From positions 62,001 through 126,000 of the forward strand of contig WRDR01000001.1 in assembly GCA_009779745.1 (NCBI GenBank): DNA of 64,000 nt. The letters run 5' to 3'. The DNA is from Alphaproteobacteria bacterium (GTDB lineage Bacteria > Pseudomonadota > Alphaproteobacteria > UBA9219). The translations under genes were made by a program, and so were the position numbers. The notes beneath the pieces are model-generated. The model did no database searches. It was not told the origin of the DNA and was given only the letters and a program-made list of their open reading frames with translations. Shown in pieces: positions 7,717 to 17,011 of this stretch. The stretch's first letter is position 1; the number at the start of each line of letters is the position of its first letter.

Positions 7717-8745
7717 ATGAATAAAACAACATCATCGCTTGTGATATTTTGCGCCGCAATTATCAGCGTTGCCGGACTTTTTTTGTTTTTAGATGTGGAT
7801 TATATGGTTTTGAAGTTTGCTGTAATTATAGCGGCAGTTCTGCTGTTGAACCTCATGCTCAGCGGTCTGGGGAAATTTATAAATCAAAAATGCAGTATAA
7901 AACCGTGGGTGAATCGAGTCGGCTCAGGTATGCTGACTGTTTTGAGTTTACTGGTGATGCTGTACGGGACTGCATATGTGGTGCAGGACAGAATGTTCTT
8001 TCTTAATATACACGACGAGGAAAGCCGCGAATTTTTGCAAGGCAGACCCGGATTTCACGAGGTCAAGTTTACTGACGCAAACGGTATAACTCGTCACGGC
8101 ATGATGCGCAAAGTGAGTGATGAGCCAGCTCCGCTGGTTATCTACTTTGGTGGCAATGCCGAGGTTTCATATCGCAATCTGCGCAACCATGAAGAGCTGG
8201 GGCAGTGGCAGTATTTCCCGGGATACCACTATCTTTTTGTGGATTATGAAGGGTATGGGATTAATGACGGACGCAACCATTATTTGAAGATGTACGAACA
8301 TGCGCTTGCAGTGTACGACTGGGTTGTCACGCTCCCGGGCGTTGATACCAGCCGCATTGTTGCTATGGGCTACAGTTTGGGAACAGGCAGTGCAGTGTAT
8401 CTGGCAGCTCATCGTCCGGTGGCGGGATTGATTCTTGCTGCGCCTTATGCCAACGGCTTTGATCTTTATAACAATGCGTTTCCGATATTCAAAGGCCCTA
8501 TGAGAAGGATAGTGCGGCAGAGGCTGCCTTCTGATGAGTTCGCTCCAAAAGTTACCAGTCCTGTTCTGATTATTGCGTCTCGCCGTGATGAAATAGTGCC
8601 GTTTTCATCATCAGAGCAGTTGTCCGGATTGTTCAAGAGCGATGTAGATTTTATGGTGCTGAACAACGTGCCGCACAACGCTGTTTTTCAGGCGGAAGGC
8701 GTGTTTGACAAGATACGCTCTTTCCTAGTTAAGATAGCCTCATAA
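7717..8745 (+). CDS. Membrane-anchored alpha/beta hydrolase
   Basis: 342 aa. The first ~100 residues hold three hydrophobic segments (around 8-25, 31-50 and 69-90), followed by an extracytoplasmic or cytosolic alpha/beta hydrolase domain. The nucleophile elbow GYSLGTG places the serine at about residue 220. ASRRDEIVP supplies the acidic residue and NNVPHNAVF the histidine. An oxyanion-type loop VIYFGGNAE is also visible. It belongs to the BEM46/FrsA-like group of serine hydrolases of unknown substrate. The start is supported by a CGGAGGG ribosome-binding site. Confidence 0.75.
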   Translation: MNKTTSSLVIFCAAIISVAGLFLFLDVDYMVLKFAVIIAAVLLLNLMLSGLGKFINQKCSIKPWVNRVGSGMLTVLSLLVMLYGTAYVVQDRMFFLNIHDEESREFLQGRPGFHEVKFTDANGITRHGMMRKVSDEPAPLVIYFGGNAEVSYRNLRNHEELGQWQYFPGYHYLFVDYEGYGINDGRNHYLKMYEHALAVYDWVVTLPGVDTSRIVAMGYSLGTGSAVYLAAHRPVAGLILAAPYANGFDLYNNAFPIFKGPMRRIVRQRLPSDEFAPKVTSPVLIIASRRDEIVPFSSSEQLSGLFKSDVDFMVLNNVPHNAVFQAEGVFDKIRSFLVKIAS

Positions 8746-8852
8746 GTATCTGTAATTTATCATATTTTTTTATTAAATACTTTCGTCATTATGGTGTATA
8801 ATATAATTATGGTTCAGAGTTTATTAATAATACATTTTTATGGAGGCTTATT

Positions 8853-9077
8853 ATGAAAAAAGGTATGACAGGTAAGGCAAATCTTACACAAGAGCAGGGA
8901 ATTAAAATTGCCCTTGTGCTTTTGCCGCTCATTATACAAGCTCTTCCAGAGATAATTAGAATTTTAAGACCAGGTTTTGGTCCTGACCTTAAAGCAGAAC
9001 TTCTGGGTAAAGGCTTGGCGAGGGAACAGAAAAGTACTGCGCCAAAAGCTAAAGCAGCCGCAAAATTGGCTGTTTAA
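8853..9077 (+). CDS. Small hydrophobic/basic protein, 74 aa
   Basis: Unrecognised family. GGAGG lies about 10 nt upstream of ATG and a TATAAT hexamer sits at 8797-8802, so expression is plausible. The centre (IKIALVLLPLIIQALPEII) is hydrophobic enough for a membrane-associated helix and the tail is Lys/Ala-rich (KAKAAAKLAV). Function unknown. Confidence 0.6.
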   Translation: MKKGMTGKANLTQEQGIKIALVLLPLIIQALPEIIRILRPGFGPDLKAELLGKGLAREQKSTAPKAKAAAKLAV

Positions 9078-9089
9078 TCTCTCGGGTGA

Positions 9090-9119
9090 TTAGGGCGTAC
9101 TCCAAACAGTACGTCCTAA
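9090..9119. repeat. Inverted repeat after the small ORF
   Basis: TTAGGGCGTACT and AGTACGTCCTAA face each other across a 6-nt loop with one mismatch. There is no T-run, so it is not a textbook terminator, but it could protect the 3' end of the upstream transcript. Confidence 0.45.
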
Positions 9120-9172
9120 CTCCTAATTCCTAGAGCATTTTTATATTAGGTAGAGTCGCAATCTCTACAATC

Positions 9173-9200
9173 TGTCATTCCCGCCTGCGCGGGAATGACA
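9173..9200. repeat. REP-like palindrome (GTCATTCCCGC type)
   Basis: Perfect 12-bp arms TGTCATTCCCGC and GCGGGAATGACA around loop CTGC. An outer pair TAGGTAGA/TCTACCTA extends the structure. Related palindromes occur at 52553-52575 and 52665-52686. Confidence 0.8.
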
Positions 9201-9340
9201 AAAGGGTAGGGGCGGAGATTCTACCTACCCGTGATACGCTCTATCTACTATCTATACTGCATACACATATATGTTGCGATATTCATCGAATCATACAAAA
9301 ATAATCAGGTTCGATTCTTAACAACACCAGAGTGTATGCT

Positions 9341-10153
9341 ATGCGTATCAAATTATTTCTTTGTCTTGTGCTGTGTTTTTCAATCATGGCATTGACACCG
9401 GCTTTTGCAAATATAGCCATTACTCCGTTTTATATTGATTTTGACGCTGCTTCCAACAAGCGTGTAGTAAGCGTTAAAGTGACCAACACTACTTCTGAAA
9501 AACAGACGTACCGCGCTCACTTTATCAATTACAAGCAGAAGCCGGACGGTTCTTTGGAAGAGATTACTAAGGCTCAAGAAGATCCTAATGCTCCGTTTGC
9601 CGAACCTTACCTAACTGTTTCTCCGCGTCAGTTCACTATTGACCCAGGCATCATGCAGACTGTCAATGTCGGGCGCAAACCAATGCCTAATGTTCCGGAC
9701 GGCGAATACGTCTCTTATCTGATGATACGGGAAATCACTCCGCCGACTCCAATAGAACAAACTCAGGCTTCCGATAAGGAATTTGGTGTTAATATCAAAG
9801 CGTTGTACGCAACCGCTATACCGGTACTTTTAATCAAGGGTCAGTTTACTTCTGGAACAGCCTTATCCGAAATTGAAAGCGCAGGCACCCCGAAAGACAG
9901 CAAGAACGCTCTTATTGCAGTAACGCTTGAGCGCGAGGGAACCCGCTCTTCCTATGGCAGCATTCAGGTTATGGACGGCAGCGATGTTGTCGGCGAGATA
10001 AAAAATCTTAGGGTTTTGCTGTCAACAAAATCACGGCGGGTTGTTATCCAGCTTAAAAAACCGGAAAGCGAATTAAAAGGCAAAAAATTAAGAATTATTT
10101 TCAAAGATGGCCGCACAGATAATACAATTACTGAGGAAAAAGTGGTTTTCTAA
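9341..10153 (+). CDS. Periplasmic pilus chaperone (PapD/FimC-like)
   Basis: About 270 aa. A signal peptide is evident (MRIKLFLCLVLCFSIMAL, cleaved after AFA). Two immunoglobulin-like domains follow: the N-terminal one starts ITPFYIDFD with conserved VSVKVTNTT and LTVSPRQFTIDPG..QTVNVGRK, typical of usher-pathway chaperones of the archaic/alternate type. It would hold pilin subunits in the periplasm and deliver them to the usher encoded next. ATG at 9341 is preferred over an in-frame GTG at 9332. The stop lies 47 bp inside the usher reading frame. Confidence 0.85.
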   Translation: MRIKLFLCLVLCFSIMALTPAFANIAITPFYIDFDAASNKRVVSVKVTNTTSEKQTYRAHFINYKQKPDGSLEEITKAQEDPNAPFAEPYLTVSPRQFTIDPGIMQTVNVGRKPMPNVPDGEYVSYLMIREITPPTPIEQTQASDKEFGVNIKALYATAIPVLLIKGQFTSGTALSEIESAGTPKDSKNALIAVTLEREGTRSSYGSIQVMDGSDVVGEIKNLRVLLSTKSRRVVIQLKKPESELKGKKLRIIFKDGRTDNTITEEKVVF

Positions 10154-12995
10154 ATGGCTTTACCGAGACTTCGGGGTTTTTCTGTTCTTAGTATTGTTTC
10201 TGGTCATAAATTTTGCCAGAGCCGCGGAAAATGAAGCTGAAGAGGAGCCTAAAGGAGAATTCTTAATCCTTGAACCCTCAATCCAGAAATACAGAATGGA
10301 AGAGTACCTGTATGCGTGGTCAGAACACGATAAGACTTTCATTCCTATATTACAGCTTGCTCAGATTATAGGCTTCCGGCTTGAGGAAGAGGAAAAGCTG
10401 CACGGGTATTTTCTATCGGAACAGCGGAAGTTTGAAATAGATTTCAAAACTATGACGGCGATTTCATCGGAGGGTACAAGGTTCGACTTTACTCGAGAAG
10501 ACGTGATAGAGCAGGACGGTCAGGTTTATTTCACTCCGGAGTTTTATGAGAAGCTGCTGCCTATCAAAATCGCCGTTAATTCCATAGACTTGGTGTTAGT
10601 TGTTGAAGCGGACGAAAAATTGCCTTCTACCATTCGTATAGAAAAGGATAAACGGCAAAAGAAAGGAACTAAGGGGCATCAGCAGGATTCATACGAGAAT
10701 TATGAGTTTGACAGCCGTTTGTTCACAGTGCCTGTTGTGGATTTGCGCTATTCCAGAGGTTTCGGTAAAACAAACATCGGGCGTTCTAATGAGACTACAA
10801 GCGGCTTTGACAGTTACGCCGTGAATGTCGGAATGATTGCGGGAGGATTGGATACAGAGCTTTATTTGTTCGGCAATACGGCTATAGAAGACGCAAAGCC
10901 GCGTATGAGACTGACAATGGGGCGCACGTTTTTGGAAGAGCCGAAGAATCCTCTTAATCTGACTCAGTTTGGTGTCGGCGATATTCAGGGATTTGGAACT
11001 ACTTTTTTTACTCAAACAGGAAGCGGGCGGGGATTTTATGCAAGCTCGTTCAAAGACCTTGTAACTGCGGCAGACAAAACCATTGATATTACGGGTCCTC
11101 TTGCAACAGGCTGGGAGGTTGAGCTTTATAACAGAGGACAGCTTATCGGTTTCCGCCAGATATCGGAAGCGGGCAGGTATGAGTTTTTAAGCGTGCCTGT
11201 TTCGTTCGGTCAAAACAACTTTAGACTTGTTTTTTACGGTCCTTACGGAGAGACGCATGAGGAAGAGCGTCAGTATTATTCAGGCACGTCTCCTGTTAAA
11301 ACCGGTGAATTCGGCTATCAAACGAATTTCTATCAGCAGGATCGTTATTTGGTTGAAGCTTATGAACCTATGGTTTCGAATACTTCTGTTCCTGTGTTTA
11401 ATACGACAGGCTATTATGGAATTACGGATAATATTTCCGCTATTGTCGGGTATGAGTCCGCTCCTGATGCAGAGAATGAGCATAAGAACCGGCAGTTCGC
11501 AACAGTAGGGTCTCAGTTTGTTTTCTCGGGCGCATCGCTTCAGTACAACTTTCTCTATGATTTGGAATCCGGCAATTACGGGCATAATTTCGAGGCTCAG
11601 GGCGATGTTTATATAGGCGATATTTTTGCCCGTTATGTTATGTATGACAAGCTCCATGCGCCTGCGGCTTATCGAGGCGAGTACCTGACATCTTTACTTG
11701 AAAGCAGGTTTTCCAGCAATCTTCCTTGGCTCAATATGCCTTATTACATCAGCTATCAGCGCGGAGAGTTCGAATCGGGACAAAGTTCGCACGCTATTAC
11801 CGGAAGGCTTTCTTCGACTGTTTGGCAGAACTATCACTTTACGGTTGAGAACCGCTATGAACGTATGCTGAATAACCAGTATAATGATGTTTCCGTGATC
11901 TTTCAGACTCAATTCGGAAAGTTCGGTACGCACGGAAAAGTCAGTTATCGCACTTTGCCGGAATCAGGTCTCAACAACATAGGACTAAGGGCTGATTATC
12001 GCTTGGATAGGAATACATATTTTACCGCCATGTGGGACTATGATTTTTTGAAAAACCAGCGCGATGTTAATCGTTTGTCTATCAGTGCTGCCAGAATTTT
12101 CTCATTCGGCGGTCTAACGCTGCAAGCTGCTGCGGACACGAACAGGAACGTTTCTGTTCTTATGGGCTACAACATGAGTTTTGGCAGGACAGAGGAGGGA
12201 GTTTTCACTGACGCTAAGAATATGCTGAGCGAGCGCGCAACTATTGCGGCTTTAGTGCAAGATGAGAATGGAAATCCTATACCGGACGTTACTGTTTTGG
12301 TCAACGGCACGCACACTCGGGCTGTGACCAACGAATACGGCGAGGCGATTATCACGGACATAGAGCCGTATCAGAGAGCGATTGTTACCATAGACAGAGA
12401 AAGTGTAGGAGACGTTGCGCTGCATCCTGTGCTAGAAGAACAAAAGCTGGTGCTGCGTCCCGGAGCTGTAACCGAGGTGCGCATTCCGTTTGTTCATAAA
12501 GGCGCTGTTGAGGGGCAGATTTTTCAAAGCGTGCCAAGAGCGCGTCTTGTAGGATACACTGTTAAGGCGCAGAATAAAGCCGGCGAAACAGTTTTGGAAA
12601 CGCATACGGATATTGACGGATTGTTTATTTTGGACTTGCTTAATTTCGGTACGTATGACATTAAAATTACAAGAGGGACACAGGAAATAAAAACTCTTAA
12701 GAATGTTGTCCTGGACGATTTCATTTACAGTTTTAATGAGTCGATAGAGATACCTCAAGATATTGCGTCTCGTTCTTATCTTAATCCGGAGGAGAATAAA
12801 GAGAATAAGGATAGTGTTGTTTTAGCTGCAGCAGCAGAACCGGAAGACGAACCGAAAGTGGAGCCTGCTGTAGTGCAGACGGTTGAGAAAACAGAACTGG
12901 AGCCGGTAGGAGATGGAGACACTAAGCCCGCAATAAAAACCGTAAGAATTTCCTTTACTGATGAGGGTGAATTAAAACTTCACGAAGAGGAATAA
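10107..12995 (+). CDS. Outer-membrane usher (FimD/PapC-like) of a chaperone-usher pilus
   Basis: 962 aa. Signal-anchor-like N terminus (FLFLVLFLVINFARA), an N-terminal chaperone-binding region, then a long beta-barrel section including DLRYSRGFG, GRTFLEEPKNPLNLTQFGVGD and a plug-like VELYNRGQLIGF..EAGRYEFLSVP. The C-terminal part (GNPIPDVTVLVNGTHTRAVT and VEGQIF) resembles the usher C-terminal/CNA-B-like domains. A final acidic tail (EPEDEPKVEPAVV) is unusual. The usher exports and assembles pilin subunits across the outer membrane. The gene overlaps the chaperone gene by 47 bp, so the two are translated together. The two convergent DUF4402 genes next door are its probable subunits. Confidence 0.85.
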   Translation: MAAQIIQLLRKKWFSKWLYRDFGVFLFLVLFLVINFARAAENEAEEEPKGEFLILEPSIQKYRMEEYLYAWSEHDKTFIPILQLAQIIGFRLEEEEKLHGYFLSEQRKFEIDFKTMTAISSEGTRFDFTREDVIEQDGQVYFTPEFYEKLLPIKIAVNSIDLVLVVEADEKLPSTIRIEKDKRQKKGTKGHQQDSYENYEFDSRLFTVPVVDLRYSRGFGKTNIGRSNETTSGFDSYAVNVGMIAGGLDTELYLFGNTAIEDAKPRMRLTMGRTFLEEPKNPLNLTQFGVGDIQGFGTTFFTQTGSGRGFYASSFKDLVTAADKTIDITGPLATGWEVELYNRGQLIGFRQISEAGRYEFLSVPVSFGQNNFRLVFYGPYGETHEEERQYYSGTSPVKTGEFGYQTNFYQQDRYLVEAYEPMVSNTSVPVFNTTGYYGITDNISAIVGYESAPDAENEHKNRQFATVGSQFVFSGASLQYNFLYDLESGNYGHNFEAQGDVYIGDIFARYVMYDKLHAPAAYRGEYLTSLLESRFSSNLPWLNMPYYISYQRGEFESGQSSHAITGRLSSTVWQNYHFTVENRYERMLNNQYNDVSVIFQTQFGKFGTHGKVSYRTLPESGLNNIGLRADYRLDRNTYFTAMWDYDFLKNQRDVNRLSISAARIFSFGGLTLQAAADTNRNVSVLMGYNMSFGRTEEGVFTDAKNMLSERATIAALVQDENGNPIPDVTVLVNGTHTRAVTNEYGEAIITDIEPYQRAIVTIDRESVGDVALHPVLEEQKLVLRPGAVTEVRIPFVHKGAVEGQIFQSVPRARLVGYTVKAQNKAGETVLETHTDIDGLFILDLLNFGTYDIKITRGTQEIKTLKNVVLDDFIYSFNESIEIPQDIASRSYLNPEENKENKDSVVLAAAAEPEDEPKVEPAVVQTVEKTELEPVGDGDTKPAIKTVRISFTDEGELKLHEEE

Positions 12996-13050
12996 AAAAC
13001 TGCACGGAAGTTGCCTTCCGTGCAGAGGGACAAAAATCAAAACAAGAAAC

Positions 13051-13560
13051 TTAGCTGTAAATAACAGCAACAGTGTAGGTACCGTTATACACACCCACTT
13101 CCTGATTAGCATTGACATCCAGAGTAGCGCCGACATTAAATACCAGCTCTCCCGAAACATCAAGTGCCGGGGTTCCTCCTGCGTCATGGTTAAATGCAGT
13201 AACATCCATAGTTTCTGTAGGACCTTGTATGGTAACAGCAGAATTTGGCAGTGTTATGGCAATAGACTCATTTGCAAGTCCTTCAACTTTGATTTGACCC
13301 GCTTGCTGAGTACCGGCATAGTGGCGTCCGGCATCACCGGATATGCCACCTGCAGGAGTCATGACGATTGTTAGTCCAGCAGTACCGGTTGAGATTTTAC
13401 CAAAGTCCAAAATAGCTTCTTCGGTCAATTTCAACTGTGCTACTATCTCGGCTTTAACGTGAGCATCTATTGTCTCAGCGCACACTGTTGTGGCAGAAGC
13501 AACAGATAAGGCAAAAACCGACACAGCGGTCAATGCCAATATTTTATTCATTGTGTACAT
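13051..13560 (-). CDS. DUF4402 pilin-like subunit
   Basis: 169 aa. An AAAGG sequence 8 nt upstream supports ATG 13560. Signal peptide MNKILALTAVSVFALSVASA, mature part rich in beta-strand patterns with LDFGKI, VTLP-like SIAITLPNSAV, LNVGATLDVNANQEVGVYNG and a closing strand TYTVAVIY, all DUF4402 features. DUF4402 proteins are found beside chaperone-usher genes and are thought to be pilus subunits. Convergent to the usher gene, 55 bp away. Confidence 0.8.
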   Translation of the reverse strand: MYTMNKILALTAVSVFALSVASATTVCAETIDAHVKAEIVAQLKLTEEAILDFGKISTGTAGLTIVMTPAGGISGDAGRHYAGTQQAGQIKVEGLANESIAITLPNSAVTIQGPTETMDVTAFNHDAGGTPALDVSGELVFNVGATLDVNANQEVGVYNGTYTVAVIYS

Positions 13561-13762
13561 ATCAAATGCCTTTCTCTAGAGGGTTTGTGCCAGATGATAC
13601 GGCTGTGTAATGAGTCGAATCACCGGACATCTCACAGGATATAAAAGAAAGGTTAATGCATCGTTAAGTATGTAGGATTTTTTCGTTTAATTAAGAAGGT
13701 GTTACATGATATGCTTAAAGTTATACATTTAATATTATACATTAGGATTCCTTAATTTTTGT

Positions 13763-14680
13763 TTAATAATTTATAGTAATCACGTAACTCCCTGAATAGG
13801 TGCCATAAGGCTGGTTTGCGCTGACAACAAGGTCTCCGCCTATGTTCATGTCCAGGTATCCGTTAGCGGCAAGAGCGAGATTAGGAGAAGACGGGTATCT
13901 GGTAAAGTTTTCTGTTGTCATTGATGCGCTGCCTCCGGCATTAGAAACCGTTACCGTATTCGGAAGCGACATTGTTATGGCGTGATTGGGAATGCCGCTA
14001 ATCCTGAACTGTCCCTGACTATGCGTGTTGCTCACCAGATTGACCGAGCCGTTGACAAGGCTGCGCAGACCCGTGGCAGGATCAATCCTGATGCGGCCGC
14101 CCATGCCGGCCACTAACTGCATCCTTCCGAAATTTAAGGAAGAAATCTCTTCCATTTCCAAACGAGGCAGAAGAGTCAGTCTAACGGGAATGTTGACCAG
14201 AGACGTAAGGTTGCCGCGACCAGCGGTCAGTGCGACAAAGCCGCTGTATTCTCCTATAGTAAGCCCGGGAGTGATAGTTGCCGTACCGCCGACTGGATTT
14301 TCAAGTTTTAACTCCCCTGAGCCGCTTAGTGGCTCTTTGCTTTTAAGTGCAACGATGTTTGTGACATTGATAGTTCCGCCGTTAGGTCCTTGCAGCGTAG
14401 CCGTAGTGCCGCCAAGAGTGTATTGCAGCTGTCCGTTGTTGACATTTGTTGTGGTGAGTACAATCCCATGAGTGCCTGTAATAAAGGGCTGTATAGGCGA
14501 GTTGTACTGACCGGCGGTGGAAATAGTTACTGCAGCCGAAGTTCCTGTGTAGATGAATGACCCGAAATTAAGATGCTGTATAGCCTCAGCAGTCAGATAC
14601 TGTTGTTGCGCATTGGCTGAGCCTGAAGGAAAAAATAATACGGCAAGGAAAGTGAATATAAAAAGCAGGGAATGGCGCAT
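13763..14680 (-). CDS. Tandem DUF4402 protein (probable pilus subunit or tip)
   Basis: ATG at 14680 is chosen because GGAGG precedes it by 5 nt and it starts a good signal peptide (MRHSLLFIFTFLAVLFF, ending SANA). The mature protein holds two DUF4402 units: the first from HLNFGSFIYTG to GEYSGFVAL, the second from SLNFGRMQLVAG to GTYSGSYVITI. A double unit suggests a tip subunit or a self-complementing anchor, in contrast to the single-unit 13051-13560 product. Both would use the adjacent chaperone and usher. Confidence 0.75.
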   Translation of the reverse strand: MRHSLLFIFTFLAVLFFPSGSANAQQQYLTAEAIQHLNFGSFIYTGTSAAVTISTAGQYNSPIQPFITGTHGIVLTTTNVNNGQLQYTLGGTTATLQGPNGGTINVTNIVALKSKEPLSGSGELKLENPVGGTATITPGLTIGEYSGFVALTAGRGNLTSLVNIPVRLTLLPRLEMEEISSLNFGRMQLVAGMGGRIRIDPATGLRSLVNGSVNLVSNTHSQGQFRISGIPNHAITMSLPNTVTVSNAGGSASMTTENFTRYPSSPNLALAANGYLDMNIGGDLVVSANQPYGTYSGSYVITINY

Positions 14681-14750
14681 CCTCTCCTCCATTAGAAGCA
14701 TACATGGGTAGGTAGAGTTTAACTCATTTGTAAGGACATGCAACTGTAAA

Positions 14751-15164
14751 CTACAGCGGCTCTTCAAACAAAACAAATTTCGTGTTTTTAATGACGTTCA
14801 GTGCTTTTTCAGTATCTTTGAAGCGGAAAATCATCACTGCTTTGTCTTTGCTGCGTACTTGAAGGCTATACATATACTCGATGTTCAGCCCTTTGTTTTC
14901 AAATTCTTTCAGCACGCTGAATAAGCCGCCTGTCCGGTCCGGGATCTCGACTGCGACAACATCTGTTTGCGAGCAGATGAAGTTTGCCGCCTTTACAACA
15001 GAAGCCGCATGTTCAATATCATGCACCAATATGCGCACTATGCCGAAATCCGCATTTTCCGAAACAGTGAGAGCGCGCAGATTAACCTCTGCCTGCGCCA
15101 ATGCTTCGGTCAGTCTCAACAAAGAGCCCGGTGAATTTTCAAGAAAAACTGAAAGCTGTTTCAT
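14751..15164 (-). CDS. Tandem ACT-domain protein
   Basis: 137 aa made of two ACT ferredoxin-like units: KQLSVFLENSPGSLLRLTEAL and later IPDRTGGLFSVLKEFENKG. ACT pairs of this type are encoded beside phenylacetate-CoA ligase/IorAB genes and are thought to bind amino acids as regulators. It is the last gene of the minus-strand ior operon, 12 bp after the ligase stop. Confidence 0.8.
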   Translation of the reverse strand: MKQLSVFLENSPGSLLRLTEALAQAEVNLRALTVSENADFGIVRILVHDIEHAASVVKAANFICSQTDVVAVEIPDRTGGLFSVLKEFENKGLNIEYMYSLQVRSKDKAVMIFRFKDTEKALNVIKNTKFVLFEEPL

Positions 15165-15176
15165 TGTATTACCTTT

Positions 15177-16472
15177 CTATATTTTTCGGTTGTCAATTAC
15201 TCGTACCGCCTTGCCTTCGCTGCGCGGCAGAGTCTTCGGCGATACTAATTTCAGCTTCGGCGTAATATTAAGAACTGCCGTCATTTCTTTCACTATTTTC
15301 GCCTCAAGCTGCTCCATTTCCTTCATCTGATCTGAAAACATTTGTTCTTCTATTTCAACCAAAATGTCAATACTGTCCTGATAAATGCTGTTGCGATTCA
15401 CGATAATCTGGTAATGAGGTGCTGCTCCTGCGGCATTCAACAGCACATGTTCAATCTGAGACGGGAAAATATTGATTCCTCTCACAACAAGCATATCGTC
15501 TGAACGTCCGGATATTTTGCTGATTCTAGGCATAGTTCTGCCGCAAGCACATTTCTCATTCGTCATACTCACAATATCTCGAGTCCGATAGCGAAGCAGC
15601 GGTATAGCCTGTTTAGTAAGCGTTGTTATCACCAGCTCGCCTTTTTCTTTGTCCGGCAGAACCTCGCCGGTATCGGGGTTTATAACTTCCGGATAAAATA
15701 CATCTGACCAAATGTGCATTCCGTTTTTTTCATCGCACTCCATGGAAACGCCCGGTCCGATTATTTCCGACAGCCCGTAAATATCAACAGCTTTAACGCC
15801 CAGCCGTTTTTCAATTTCCGTGCGCATTCCTTCACTCCAAGGCTCTGCGCCGAAAATGCCGATTTCCCACGAAATATCCGAAGGCTTTAATCCCATAGAA
15901 GCCGCTTCTTCCGCCATATATAAAGCATAGCTTGGAGTACACGCTAAAATGCGAGGCTTCAAGGACTGCATCAAAGTAATCTGCCGTCTAGTCTGCCCTG
16001 ACGACATCGGCAGAACAGTTGCTCCTAATTTTAGTGCTCCGTAATGCACTCCGAATCCTCCGGTGAATGAACCGTATCCGAATGCAACTTGAATCATATC
16101 GGAGCTGTGGACTCCGGCGCATGCCAAAGAGCGGGACATAACCTCTGCCCACAGCATTAAATCTTTTCGGGAATATCCTACCAAAGTCGGATTTCCGGCA
16201 GTTCCGCTCGACATGTGTATTTCTGAAATTTTTTCATGCGGCATGGAAAAAATTCCGTAAGGATAATTGTTGCGCAGATCTTCTTTTGTTGTAAATGGCA
16301 GTTTAGAAATGTCTTTCATGCTGTTAATATCGTCAGCTTGAATGTGCGCCAGTTGTTTTTGGTAATACGGCGAATTGTTTTTAACATAAGCTACTAATCT
16401 TTTAAGACGCTTTGACTGCAAGTCTTCCAGCCGTGCTTTGTCTATAATCTCAACAGTTTTATTGTAAATCAT
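15177..16472 (-). CDS. paaK: Phenylacetate-CoA ligase family (aryl-acetate:CoA ligase)
   Basis: 431 aa, standard length. Adenylate-forming enzyme motifs: MSSGTAGNPTLVGYSRKDL (ATP loop), DIYGLSEIIGPG, YRTRDIVSM and a C-terminal GRSDDMLVVRGINIFPSQIE lid. It converts aryl acetates to CoA thioesters or, in fermentation, could run in reverse to gain ATP from the aryl-acetyl-CoA produced by IorAB. ATGA overlap with iorB. The paaK symbol denotes the family; the phenylacetate catabolic pathway itself is not seen here. Confidence 0.88.
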   Translation of the reverse strand: MIYNKTVEIIDKARLEDLQSKRLKRLVAYVKNNSPYYQKQLAHIQADDINSMKDISKLPFTTKEDLRNNYPYGIFSMPHEKISEIHMSSGTAGNPTLVGYSRKDLMLWAEVMSRSLACAGVHSSDMIQVAFGYGSFTGGFGVHYGALKLGATVLPMSSGQTRRQITLMQSLKPRILACTPSYALYMAEEAASMGLKPSDISWEIGIFGAEPWSEGMRTEIEKRLGVKAVDIYGLSEIIGPGVSMECDEKNGMHIWSDVFYPEVINPDTGEVLPDKEKGELVITTLTKQAIPLLRYRTRDIVSMTNEKCACGRTMPRISKISGRSDDMLVVRGINIFPSQIEHVLLNAAGAAPHYQIIVNRNSIYQDSIDILVEIEEQMFSDQMKEMEQLEAKIVKEMTAVLNITPKLKLVSPKTLPRSEGKAVRVIDNRKI

Positions 16473-17011
16473 TTTCGCTCACCTTTTGAACGCCCGGACT
16501 TAAAGTCTGCAATGCGTTTCTCGAGTATCTCTTGTCCTTTTTTCTTGAAGAAATCCGTCAAAACTTTTTCATACACTTCTTCTTCAATATCAATAAAACA
16601 CGAGGCTGCGCCTGCAAGCATAATGTTGTCTGCATTTGACAGGCGTATTGCCTTCAAAGTATCCAAGTCCTTATAAACCGTCTCAATATCAGGATAATTG
16701 GATATGTTTACAAAAGGTTCTTCATTCACAAGCACAACAGTTTTGTCATTCAAATATTCCACATAGCGGAAAACTTCCAGCGGCTCCATGCTCACTAAGA
16801 GGTCAGCCTCGCCTTTCGGTATAAGAGGGGAATGAATTTCACTGTCGGAAATTCTAAGCTGAGCAGATACTGCACCGCCTCTTTGCGCCATTCCGTGCAC
16901 TTCGCTTTGCTTGACATACAATCCTTTTTCCTTGGCGGCAGAGCTAAGAAGAGACGACAACAGCAATATGCCTTGCCCGCCCACACCGCATAAAATTATA
17001 TTATATTTCAT
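16469..17011 (-). CDS. iorB: Indolepyruvate oxidoreductase beta subunit
   Basis: 180 aa gamma-type domain of 2-oxoacid:ferredoxin oxidoreductases. Starts with YNIILCGVGGQGILLLSSLL, has SEVHGMAQRGGAVSAQLRI and LLVSMEPLEVFRYVEYL, diagnostic for IorB. Works with IorA to oxidatively decarboxylate aryl pyruvates to aryl-acetyl-CoA. Overlaps iorA and paaK by 4 bp on each side, so the stoichiometry is set by translational coupling. Confidence 0.9.
   Translation of the reverse strand: MKYNIILCGVGGQGILLLSSLLSSAAKEKGLYVKQSEVHGMAQRGGAVSAQLRISDSEIHSPLIPKGEADLLVSMEPLEVFRYVEYLNDKTVVLVNEEPFVNISNYPDIETVYKDLDTLKAIRLSNADNIMLAGAASCFIDIEEEVYEKVLTDFFKKKGQEILEKRIADFKSGRSKGERK

Noticed and set aside
13562-13762. 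Regulatory region between the two DUF4402 genes
   Set aside because: AT-rich but without a convincing promoter pair or operator; not listed.
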